From Azolla caroliniana (lineage: Eukaryota; Polypodiophyta), in NCBI GenBank assembly GCA_043228905.1, contig JBHGNT010000004.1:22940001-23004000 (forward strand): DNA of 64,000 nt. Reading direction: 5' to 3'. The notes below the pieces were generated by a model. That model had not been told where the DNA came from. It was given only the letters and a program-made list of their open reading frames with translations, and made no database searches. Made by a program: the position numbers and the translations under genes. This document shows, one piece after another, positions 21,018-31,166 of the stretch; position 1 is the first letter of the stretch; each line of letters opens with the position of its first letter.

Positions 21018-23528
21018 CGCATAGATAGATCATAGAGATATATGGGCTAGAGAGAGGATGTGATGCTGGATGGTGGCATGAGCATTTTTCTTACCTTTTT
21101 TGTATGTGTGCTATATGTACATATATGACCATCACCCCATCCATACACATACACATTTACACATACTCATACACATACAGATCATCATCATCATAATCAT
21201 CACCACCTCAATTCCCACACATTTCTTTGCTCTAGATCCATATACCAATTCGTGGCCTCGGTTTCCCAGTGCCCCTCCTTTCGCGGCTCCACCCCCCCCC
21301 CCCATCAAACACCGAACGACTAGTAAGGCCTCCACCATTGGTAGACTGGACACAATCGCTACGTGTTTGTGTTCTCATCGTGGCTTTTGATGGAGCACAA
21401 CCAATCATTTGTTTTGGGGGGAGGGAGGGAGGGTTGGTGGGCACTCCAATTGATGGTTCATAATTTGTTGAAGTCCATGTGTTTGTAGTCTCCTGGTCCC
21501 AGAGTGTCAATCTATTCTTATCCCGCTGTCACCATTTTCAGATTTAGGAACTTAGAAACTCTACATTTTCTAGGTGTAGTAGAGTCGGATTCTCATAAAT
21601 CGCACAAATCAATAACTTTTGTCACATATGTGTCCATAACTTTTGAAACCAAATTCTCGAAAATAAGATATAAACTCGACCACTTATGCATAGAAGTTAG
21701 AACACATTGAAGGAATATGTACACTTTACCTTACTGACAACAAAATCTTTTCAACTACTTTATTGGATAGAGTAGTGTTAGTTAGCCTACTAAGATTAAA
21801 CTAATTAAAGATAATTGAACGACCTGAAATATTCTAGGTTTTGTCTATTCAACGACATAGCTTTTTGTCTACATAATTAGGCAAATTTTGGAAACAATTC
21901 TTGGAATTTTAGTCAAACCAATAGGAATGTGGGTTTTCTTCTAAAAAAAATTTAGGGTTGCTAATTTTACGAAAAATGTGATAGTTGTTTTTAGTAGTTA
22001 TTCATCATATATGATGGAGATGATTTACGTATCATGACCACCTTTGAGACAACAGGCAAATGCATACTTGTCAATATATCAAATAATGAACCTATAGAAC
22101 ATCATCAATATTAGACATATTCATCAAGTAGTTAGTCTCAAATATATTATTTATCCTAATTTTGACCATCAAATCTTGGCTTGTCATAATGGAGCATCCA
22201 CACTCCTCCTAAATACAAAAGTTGAGCATTGACCATGACATTATTAAGCATCTCACCTTGTCTGGCTTCTAAAAGCTAAGCATGATCTAGTCATCATTGC
22301 TAAGAATCTATAACTCTGTTGTACTTGGCAAATAACAAGCAATGCCATGCCCTTAGTCATTATCGAGCATTGATGTTTTAACTTCACTTTTACATTTGCA
22401 AGATTACTCTCCTGTAACATACACTTAGGCTTATACTAAATAAGCGGTAAAAAAGTCATAACAGTCTATTCCCTAAATTTTTGGGAGGTGTTGGAGTGAA
22501 GACTTTCCTTCACAAAGGTTTTCTTGCATTTCTTTTGAACTTATAACCATGTTGGAGTACTTGAAATGCCTTTCAAAGTTTTGAATTTTCCAAAGTTGAT
22601 CCATTCTCATTATTGCATCCACTAAAATTTACTTGGATATTTTTGTTCCAAACAATGTAACAACATTGTTAGCCACTTGATACATTCACTTTTAATGTAT
22701 GTCAACATCGAGCACAAACCTAGTAATGTTTCATAAAAACTACTCCCCAAACAACAAGGAGAATCTCACATGAATGGCTTCTGATCGGATTCGAGATCGC
22801 TCGAAGTCATAGTATGAACCATACGTCCCATACATGCATTCACACTCGTGAATGTTTCAATCATTCGAGTATGGTAAACACTCTCAAAGTATGGTAAATA
22901 CCATACTTTTGGATTAACTATTTATTATGAGGTAAATAAACCTAAAAAAAGGGGAAAAACAAAAAAAAACTTAAAAAAAGGGGGAAAAAACAAAAAACAA
23001 AACACAAGAATGTTTGAATAACATTCGCATTTGTTTTCTAACGTAGGAAAACGAATGTTATGCTAGACAAACATGAATTTTACGTACTATGCTTGAAGCT
23101 ACTAGATTTTAATTGAGATAATAAATATTTGTTTGGTTCTCATAGCTTTCATCACACATCAATCTAGATTGATAAGACCATTTTATACACGAGGTAAATA
23201 TTTCTAAACTGATACCAATCGATAAAATAAATCAAATTTATTATTTTTTGAGGGCCAATCATTATGAAGATGGTTTAAATTCACTATTCATAAAATGTGA
23301 TTGATATGGACATCTAAGTTACATTGGAGATATATAAATTTGACTTATCCAATTTGAAACAAATAATGAAGCACAATTCTTTATATTTCTTCTAACCATT
23401 CAAATCTCTCTTTGCTAAATCTTGAAGTGATATATCTATTATCAAGTGGAACTGCAAATAGTGAAAATACAATTAATAGGACAAACTATATGGATTTTTG
23501 TATCAAGAAATAAGGGATCTAAAACATC
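21018..23528. other. AT-rich intergenic DNA
   Basis: No gene supported. Contents noted: a (GA)n run to 21013, a poly-C run near 21290-21303, a poly-A/G patch near 22940-23000, and a perfect hairpin at 22886-22909. Open frames here are short and unlike known proteins. Confidence 0.6.
22886..22909. repeat. Perfect 11-bp inverted repeat
   Basis: AAAGTATGGTA, two bases (AA), then TACCATACTTT. A related half-site, GAGTATGGTAAACA, lies 20 bp upstream. No flanking gene explains it. Confidence 0.9.
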
Positions 23529-23543
23529 CCATTAGTTTAATTC
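23529..23543. repeat. LINE-B target-site duplication, 3' side
   Basis: CCATTAGTTTAATTC directly precedes the LINE poly-T tract (23545-23552); the identical 15 bases follow the LINE 5' end at 34057-34071. Confidence 0.92.
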
Positions 23544-23722
23544 CTTTTTTTTATCAAATAAGAATATGCTCCATTAATTAAAATGTCATTTAGTGCACAA
23601 CTTTAGTCCCTTTATCGGATAGTCATTACCTAATTCCATATGGGCGTCATCAATTATTTATCTTACACTCAATAGCCCACATGTTTGTTCTCTATGTGTC
23701 TCATGTCATTCACGCCCCTCTT

Positions 23723-25948
23723 TCATCTAATGGGAGGGGGGAACAACCATTTGGGTACTACGTACTGCCAATGTATATCCATTCCAATTTCTGCCGCCAT
23801 CAGTGTAGTACACCATCGTTTTCTGAAATTCAGCCTCATTAGTTCGGAAGCATCATTTGTTCCATCAATCCGCTCATATTGGACGCTCAATGTAGTTATT
23901 AATGTGTGCCATATTAGCTTAATAGATTGTGTTGGAGGTCGTTTGTTTGCTGAAAATACCCTAGTACATCTTGTTGTCCATATGCTCCATATGATAATGG
24001 GTGCAAGCAACATCCATAGATCTCCAATTTTTTGCTTCTGGGCATTAACTATAGGTGCCCTGTTATCAGTGATCAATCGAATAGTTCCATTCTCTACCTC
24101 TGTAAATTGCTTTGCATGTGCTATCCAATTTCTCCACATCATCATCAAGATAGTTCCAAGAAGCATGTCCCCATTTGAGGGTAAATGAATTAGAGTCATG
24201 GCATAGCAATCGTAATGTCGTTCTCCATACAGTCGTTGCCTCGTGACATTCCCATAGACAATGGGAAATGCTTTCTAACTGTCCACATGCAATACATCTA
24301 GGGTCTACATTGGGGCCTTTAGCCCACATCCCTACTAGCAAGGCTCAAATCTCTTCAAATCTGCCAACGCATTCCCGTGGGCATTGATTAAATTGGCTCA
24401 TTGAAGCCTATTTTTTGTCCTATCATCAGCCCATCCACATCTCTTATCAGTGGGTTCCAAACAATAAGCATGTACATTCGGGCATCTGCATCATTTCTCC
24501 ACCTACAAACGATTCCCTTTTTGATTCCTTGCCATGCCTTCATAATTCCAACAACACATATACTCTGTGTACATCCCCGGCATTTGGGTCACATTTCTGG
24601 CACAAAACCCCAAAAAGAGCTACTTGGCCAACTTCCACCTTGTCTTGGCAACCACATCTTCCATCTACGTCTCTAAAGAATTTTCCAAGGTGCCTCAGGT
24701 GGTTGCAAGCTCATGACCACCAATTTGCCTAGCAAGGCCTTCGTTTGCACCACAGGATCTATTAGTCCCACCCCACCTTCACTTTTTTCTTTTATAAATG
24801 TGGTCCATGCAACCTTTGCACGAGCATGTTTTTCCTCTGTGCCCCCCCATAAGGAATTTCTGATAAGCCTTTTTATCACTTTCATTGACTTGGGTGCGAT
24901 TATCCAACATGCGGTAGTATGCCATATAGTGGCCATTAGAACCTCATTTGCAATCACAAACTTGCCTGCAAAGGATAGTTTTCTTGCATTCCACCATATT
25001 AGCTTCGCTTTTATTTTGTCCACGAGTAGATTGTAGTGTTCTAATCGATCTATGTCCATACTGATTTTGAAACCCAAGTATCTACTTCTCCTCTCCTCAA
25101 CCATCTGAAATTGGGGTCTGGAGCCCAATTTACCACAAGCTTATTACTCATCCAAATGCCCACTAATTTATTCTAGTTTATTTTAGCACCTGATCCCCTA
25201 CAAAACTCATTTATTGCACTTTGCAGTCTGTCCAAGTTTGCATCTCCCTTAACGTAAGTTGCTGTGTCATCAACATATTCTGTATCAAGCATCATTCTTG
25301 CATCCTCGGGCAGGGGAAGGCCTTGTATTTGCCAATATCTATCAGCAATCTAATAATGCAAAGCTTTTGCTGCAATAATGAATAGGTACGGGGCCAATGG
25401 GCATCCTTGGCGTACTGATCGTGACATCCTAAAGCTCTTTCCCAAGCTTCTAGCCATTAAAACCTAGCTGGAAGCATCCTTGTAAAAGGCAGTCATTCCA
25501 AGGATCCATTGTTGCTCGAAGCCTAGGGCCTCCATCACTACTTCTAGGAATTCCCATGAGATCCTGTCATATGCTTTTTCGAACTCGAGTAATATTACTG
25601 CTAGGTCCACTTCTTACTCCTCCACCCATGTTGAATAAGTCTCCCAGAAAGTTATCAGATTGTTAACAATGCTCTGGTTTTCTAGGAAACCAATTTGCGT
25701 TGTATGTATAATGTCCCCTAGTACCCTTTTCAATCGTCAATGGTCGCCAATTATTGAGTATTGTTAGATCTTTTCCATCCTTGGGAATTAGATAAATAAT
25801 TCCTTTGCACATTGTTGGAGGCATTAAACCTTTTGTCATAATGTATTGCATCCCTACCAACATGTCATCCTTAATTAGATCCCAATGTTTGGTGTAAAAA
25901 TATAGAGGGAGTCCATCAATGCCTACACAACTTTGTTTGTTTATATCT
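23723..25948 (-). pseudogene. LINE-B ORF2, reverse transcriptase and C-terminus
   Basis: Begins at the insertion site with QSCVGIDGLPLYFYTKHWD, then GIIYLIPKDGKDL and NNWRPLTI. RT continues with VRQGCPLAPYLF near 25400 and the box EYVDD near 25280, where two catalytic aspartates survive. RT C-terminal text includes RYLGFKISMDIDR near 25080 and SFAGKFVIANEV. The zinc-binding end has CIACGQLESISHCLWEC near 24290, then WMLLAPIIIWSIWTTRC. At least three frameshifts and several stops. Confidence 0.88.
25945..25948. repeat. 4-bp target-site duplication, left
   Basis: ATCT directly before the left inverted repeat; matches ATCT at 31163-31166. Confidence 0.85.
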
Positions 25949-25973
25949 GGGTAAAAGCATGCGAGTGGAAACA
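25949..25973. repeat. Left terminal inverted repeat
   Basis: GGGTAAAAGCATGCGAGTGG then AAACA. The palindrome TAGCTAATTAGCTA follows within 10 nt. Confidence 0.9.
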
Positions 25974-26762
25974 CTATTATAGCTAATTAGCTACTAAAAT
26001 GGCCACAACTAATTAGCTATTTGTTTAGCTAGTTTTTTGTGGGAAAATCATAAGGATGGTTTATGAAATTTTATGTTTCATTAGTTAAATACAGGTCATT
26101 TAATTTATGAGAATACTCAAATATTTGAAATTTGGTTTCTGACGTAGTGGAACATGGGGAATAATGCTATCATCTAAGGTCGACTTGAATGTCATCAAAT
26201 TCTTGATAATCTTGAGTTCGAGTTCGAACTCCAAACAGATGGAGTACTCTGAGCATGAATGTAGACGATGCTCCCGTAGTAGCACAAAAACTCTGAGATT
26301 GACATTGCACCTTCAGAGCTACAACACATGAGCAAGTCGATCCTCGTCCAGGTATGTATCAGTTACATATTTAAAAAACTTTTTTTTTTCCTTTTTGATA
26401 ACTGTTTGTAACTTTGGTGCCTGTTCATCTTTCCCAAAAATTGAATAGAGTGAAGTTGTTGGAGTCCCAAACAAGGATGTCTCGAAGATCAGGGTGTAGC
26501 AGCAGGTGTGTTTCTGATTGACAGAATTTCGTAGTATGGTTGATTTCTGCCTTTAGTGATGATTAGGGTTTGTGTTTCCCTTAAGTGGTTTAGGGTTTCT
26601 GATTACAAATTTCAGATTACTGTGGCAATCTGTTGTAATTTTGCACCAATTCTCATGACAAATTTTGATTAGGGTTTCTGATTTTTTAAGTGGTTGATTT
26701 CTAATACACGTTGAAAAGGATAGATTACAAATTTTAGATTACTGTCTCAAAGTGTTGTAATT

Positions 26763-27508
26763 TTGCACCAAATTCACATTAAAATTTTTGCTTTTGCACC
26801 AATTCTGATTACTGATTTTCTATTCCGGTGGTTCGTTCCTCCCTATCCTAAAGTGCCAAACTTCGCAAAATTTTGCAAGACAAAGGAGGACTTTCACAAC
26901 ATATATGGTCTGTCGCTCGAGGGTATTGACGTTGCTATTCTAACAAATAGATCGATTAGTGATGTAGACTGGATGTCAGTATGTAAAGTGCATTGACTAA
27001 AAGGCAAGGTCAAGGTCAAGCATGTACGACCGGACCTATATGAAGACTGCAGGAGACTACACTAGAAAGTACATCAAGAGATCCCGGTCAACAACGAGTT
27101 GTCTGTTTCATTTGCCAGAGCTTTTGCATATGAGTATTGCAAAACAACGAAGGAATCTCGTGACCTTGAAATGTACATGGTAGCTTGGGCAATTTATGGT
27201 GAGGCATCGGTAGAAAGATGTCGGAAGATGGGGAGCTTGCAACAAAAAATGGCAAGATTTTGGAGCATGGCAGTTGATGATGCAACTACCAACTCCCAAC
27301 AAACCCGCAAGTATACACCACACCGACACACAATGAAAGCCAATGTCGATGATACAGGTGAGACATTGATTAGCTATATGCTAAAAAATGTGCATGAAGC
27401 CTGTGAGACATTGGAGTTTTTTAAGACTGATTTAGAGAAAGCAACATTGGTTGTTGCGATGGAGAGCAAAGTCACTTTGGTAGTTACAACAATCAGAAAT
27501 AAGATTCA
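26763..27508 (+). pseudogene. Plus-strand coding remnant in the DNA transposon
   Basis: One frame from about 26763 to a possible donor CAG/GTACCT at 27508-27509, interrupted by only two stops (TGA near 26995, TAG at 27063). Recognisable segments: PYPKVPNFAKFCKTKEDFHN, SLEGIDVAILTNRSISDVDW, then after the stops EIPVNNELSVSFARAFAYEY, KMARFWSMAVDDATTNSQQ and ETLEFFKTDLEKATLVV. It reads as a soluble, partly helical protein. I do not recognise it. It could be the transposon's second gene or a captured host exon. Confidence 0.5.
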
Positions 27509-27595
27509 GGTACCTATTGTTTTGCTAGTATGTAATATGTTATAAATAACTTGTACATGAAAATAACTTGTATAATTGCTGCTTATGACCATAGT

Positions 27596-28833
27596 GTAGC
27601 TAATTAGTTCCATCTTTGCTAATTAGGTAAGCTGTATAAAGTGTGGAAACTATTTAGTTGTTATGGTTGTAGTGTAGTACCATGTAGTTAATTAGCTAAG
27701 TGGTAGCTAATTAGCTACTACCATACTTTAGCTGAGTTGCTAATTAGCTAAGTGGTAGCCAATTAGCTGCTACCATAGTTTAGTACAGTAGCTAATTAGC
27801 TACTACCACAATTTAGTTGAGTAACTAATTAGCTAAGTGGTAGCTAATTAGCTACTACAATACTTTAGCTCAGTAGCTAATTAGCTACTACAATACTTTA
27901 GCTCAGTAGCTAATTAGCTACTACCATAGTTTAGTATAGTAGCTAATTAGCTAAGTGGTAGCTATTTAGCTACTACCATAGTTTAGTACAGTAGCTAATT
28001 AGCTTAGTCGTAGCTAGTTAGCTACTACCATACTTCAGTTGAGTAGCTAATTAGCTAAGTGGAAGCTAATTAGCTACTACCATAGTTTAGTACAGTAGCT
28101 AATTAGCACTACTATACGTTAGCCGAGTAGCTAATTTGCTAAGTGGTAGCTAATTAACTACTACCATAGTTTAATACAATAGCTAATTAGTTACTATCAT
28201 AGTTTAGTACAATAACTAATTAGCTACTACCACTACTATAGTTTAGTACAATAGTTAATTAGCTAAGTGGTACATAATTAGCTACTACCATAGTTTAGTA
28301 CAATAGCTAATTAGCTACTACTTTGCTAATTAGCTATTACCATACTTTAGCTGAGTAGCTAATTATGTAAGTGGTAGCTAATTAGCTACTACCATAGTTT
28401 ACTACAATAGCTAATTAGCTACTACCATAGTTTAGTACAATAGCTATTCTAGTAGGGGATTAACAATTCTGGTAACTAATTAGATATAGTCATAAGTAGC
28501 TAATTAGCTATTGTGGTAGCTAAATAGCTATGAATGGTAGCTAATTAGCTATTCTGGTAGCTAATTAGCTATGTTCGATATTCTTAGGTAGCTAATTAGC
28601 TATGTTCGATATTCTTAGGGAGCTAATTAGCTATTCTAGTAGCTAATTAGCTATTATTGGTAGCTAGCTAGCTATGGTCATATTTTGAGGTAGGTAATTA
28701 GCTATTACTGGTAGCTAGTTAGCTATGGTCATATTTTGAGGTAGGTAATTAGCTATTATTAGTAGTTAGTTAGCTATGGTCATATTCTGAGGTAGGTAAT
28801 TAGCTATTCGGGTATGGTCATATTCGGAGATAG
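27596..28833. repeat. Palindromic TAGCTAATTAGCTA array
   Basis: Dozens of copies of AGCTAATTAGCT (self-complementary) or one-base variants, with spacers such as CTACCATAGTTTAGTACAG. The last third has a longer unit with GGTCATATTTTGAGGTAGG. The same 14-mer occurs just inside each terminal repeat (about 25980 and 31115), which links the array to the element ends. Confidence 0.95.
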
Positions 28834-28845
28834 CTAATAACCTAA

Positions 28846-29658
28846 CTAACTAAGCTCAAAAGTCAAAACAAATGTTGAGATAAATGTAAATACTTGAGGT
28901 ATGTCAAGAAGATGAATGGGATGCTCCTCGTATTGACTCCTTCCAACACGTTTCCTACATAAATCCTTCTTATTGGGTGAAACCCTACTCTCATTAGTCC
29001 AAAATATTGTGATTATATCCTTGATTTCTGATGTTATGGGTGTCATTGGCTTACATCTTGTTGTTAGCTTTAGCAAACTAGTTCGTTCACCCGAGGAAAC
29101 TATCCGGTTCAATGTATTGTATACACTTTTTCTACTAACACCAATTACCTTAGATAGCACATTGATGTTAATATCATCAACATTACTATTAAGTAACATC
29201 ATTAGACTAGACCTTTTTAAGACAAGATCATCTTCTTACCTGCTCATGGATACAAAACTATTACGGAGATTATTTACTAGTAAAAATGTTATGTTTGCAT
29301 TAAGACCATCATAATCAACTAACTCCTTTATCGATGTGGATCATTTAATATTCCATAAAGTACTACCATCTTGTCTTCATTGCTAATGTGGTTGGTTTGA
29401 ACATTGAAATAGTCTACAACCTTTCTCTCTATGATAGTAGTCTCATTACTTCCACTCTCAGTGATATTTAGACCTATATCGCAACCAATACTATCTTTAC
29501 CTTTAGTGAGTGTGGCTTTCGTATCCTTCAACAATTGACAATGTTTTCTTTTTTTTTCCTGCCCAATACTTTCGTATCGCTTGTTGTGTCTTGATAGCGT
29601 CATCCCTATCCTGATGATCATTGAGGGGTAATTCTAAACACCCTCCTTCCTCTTCCAT
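28846..29658 (-). pseudogene. Minus-strand coding remnant, transposase candidate
   Basis: An ATG at 29658-29656 starts MEEEGGCLELPLNDHQDRD, preceded by TTAGGGTTTAAACCC, a typical plant leader. After a frame change the protein continues as ESIGQEKKRKHCQLL and NHISNEDKMVVLYG, then (second change near 29330) ELVDYDGLNANITFLLVNN, a TAA, and LSKVIGVSRKSVYNTLNRIV. That last block has the length and pattern of a helix-turn-helix. It ends SRVSPNKKDLCRKRVGRSQY then EHPIHLLDIPQ, after which the palindromic array begins. Some lesions could be introns: AAG/GTAAAG near 29512 and CAG/GTAAGA near 29240 look like donors. The C-terminal catalytic part is missing. Transposase identity is inference. Confidence 0.5.
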
Positions 29659-29812
29659 TTGGCTTGACGGGTTTAAACCCTAATTTTCCCGAAAAAAAGA
29701 CACATATTAAAGATGGCTATAGGCAACAACAATACACAAAAATATTCCGCAATACACAAGATTATACACAACAATACACAAGATAATCAATAGACAGAAT
29801 AGTTATTCAAAT

Positions 29813-30845
29813 CCAAGACCAAACAGTGGCGGTAATCCAGGGTTGAATAGTGGAGGCAACTGAGTGTAGAATGGCTGCTGGCGGCAGTGGAGGAGTGAAC
29901 TCCGTTTGATCGAACAATTTTGACAATCCAGGACTGAACAATGGTGGCAACTGAGTGTAGAATGATGGCCTTGGAGGAGTGAATTCTGTCGGATTGAATA
30001 GTGGCAGATGATGCTTGGAACGCACAGTGACGACAACTGAGAGTAGAATGGCAACAGTGGAGAAGGAGTGAACTCCTTCGGATCGAAAAGTGTCAGCAGT
30101 ACACGACCGAACAGTAGCGGAAACTAAGTGTAGAATGATGGCAATGAATGAGTGAACTCCATCAAATCGAAAAGTGGCATCAATCCACGACCGAACAATA
30201 GTGGCAACTAAGTGTAGAATGATGGCAATGGAGGAGTGAACTCCATCAGATCGAACAGTGGCAAATGATGCTTGGAACGCACAGTGACGACAACTGAGAG
30301 TACAATGGCGGTAGTGGAGAAGGAGTGAACTCCCTCAGATTGAAAAGTGGCAGCAATACACGACTGAACAATAGTGGCAACTAAGTGTAGAATGATGGCA
30401 ATGGATGAGTGAACTCCGTCAAATCGAAAAGTGGCAACAATCCAGGACCGAATAGTAGCGGCAACTGACTGTAAAATGATGGCAATGGAGGAGTGAATTC
30501 CGTTAGATTGAACTGTGGCAGACGATGCTTGGAACGCACAGTGATGGCAATTGAGAGTAGAATGGATGCAGTGGAGAAGGAGTTAACTCCGTCGGATCAA
30601 AAAGTGGCAGCAATATACGACCTTCACAGTAGCGACAACTGAGTGTAGAGTGGCGGCAATGGAGGAGTGAACTTGGCAAATGATGCTTGGACTGAACAAT
30701 GGTGGCAACTAAGTGTAGAATGGCGCCAATGGAGGAGTGAACTCCGTCGGATTGAACAGTGGCAGATGATGATACTTGGACCACACAATGTCGATAACTG
30801 AGTGTAGAATGGCAGCAATGGAGGAGTGGACTCAATAGGGTTTAG
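29813..30845. repeat. 1-kb GTGAACTCC minisatellite in the DNA transposon
   Basis: Irregular tandem units of about 80 bp grouped in a higher-order unit of about 245 bp. Shared words: GGAGGAGTGAACTCC, GAACAGTGGCAGATGATGCT, CAACTGAGTGTAGAATGGC. The minus strand has short open frames rich in Pro, Leu and Phe, but no frame stays open across it. It lies upstream of the minus-strand ATG at 29658. Confidence 0.9.
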
Positions 30846-31030
30846 CAACAGTGGTAGTAATCTAAGCCAGAATACTCAACCAGAGATGGCCCACGTGATG
30901 TGGGAAAGGATCATGCATAATGGACCTAGGAATTTGGTATATAATTTTGGTGCACATATCAATTTATGTCGCGCGTTTATGTTGCACATTTATGGTGCTC
31001 ATCTATATAATTAAAACTCTCTACTATTTT

Positions 31031-31113
31031 CAATGGTAGCTTTTTGCATATAGCTTATTTATCAATGGTAGCTTTTTGCAAAAATGACTATTTATCAATG
31101 GTAGCTTTTTGCA
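31031..31113. repeat. Subterminal 32-bp repeat, three copies
   Basis: CAATGGTAGCTTTTTGCA at 31031, 31063 and 31096, ending next to the right-hand TAGCTAATTAGCTA and 25 bp from the terminal repeat. Absent from the left end, so the subterminal regions are asymmetric. Confidence 0.9.
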
Positions 31114-31137
31114 TAGCTAATTAGCTATGTCCTTAAT

Positions 31138-31162
31138 TGTTTCCAGTCGCATGCTTTCACCC
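31138..31162. repeat. Right terminal inverted repeat
   Basis: Complement reads GGGTGAAAGCATGCGACTGG then AAACA, matching the left repeat except at two positions. Confidence 0.9.
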
Positions 31163-31166
31163 ATCT
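31163..31166. repeat. 4-bp target-site duplication, right
   Basis: ATCT directly after the right inverted repeat; pairs with 25945-25948. Confidence 0.85.

Larger units (their letters stand above)
23545..25948 (-). mobile_element. LINE-B, 3' part (L1-like)
   Basis: The downstream half of a LINE whose upstream half is at 31167-34056. The two halves are separated by the DNA transposon 25949-31162. Host LINE length without the insert is about 5.3 kb. The 3' end is an 8-T tract at 23545-23552, and a 15-bp perfect target duplication bounds the composite at 23529-23543 and 34057-34071. AT-rich and heavily mutated, so older than LINE-A. Confidence 0.93.
25949..31162. mobile_element. 5.2-kb DNA transposon with GGGT inverted repeats, nested in LINE-B
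   Basis: 5214 bp bounded by 25-bp terminal inverted repeats (23 of 25 identical) and a 4-bp duplication ATCT. Removing it with one target copy joins the LINE-B reverse transcriptase into one frame across the site (ELWDAIADINKQSCVGIDG), so both borders are exact. Inside are a plus-strand coding remnant (26763-27508), a 1.2-kb palindromic array (27596-28833), a minus-strand coding remnant (28846-29658) and a 1-kb minisatellite (29813-30845). The superfamily is not established. Among superfamilies with 4-bp duplications, Sola is a candidate; the ATCT target does not fit the TTAA preference of piggyBac or Kolobok. Both coding regions are broken, so this copy is not autonomous. Confidence 0.9.

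Noticed and set aside
29803-30835. Pro/Leu/Phe-rich minus-strand frames as a repetitive structural protein
   Set aside because: Frames stay open for less than about 110 codons and change between repeat units; better explained as a non-coding minisatellite.
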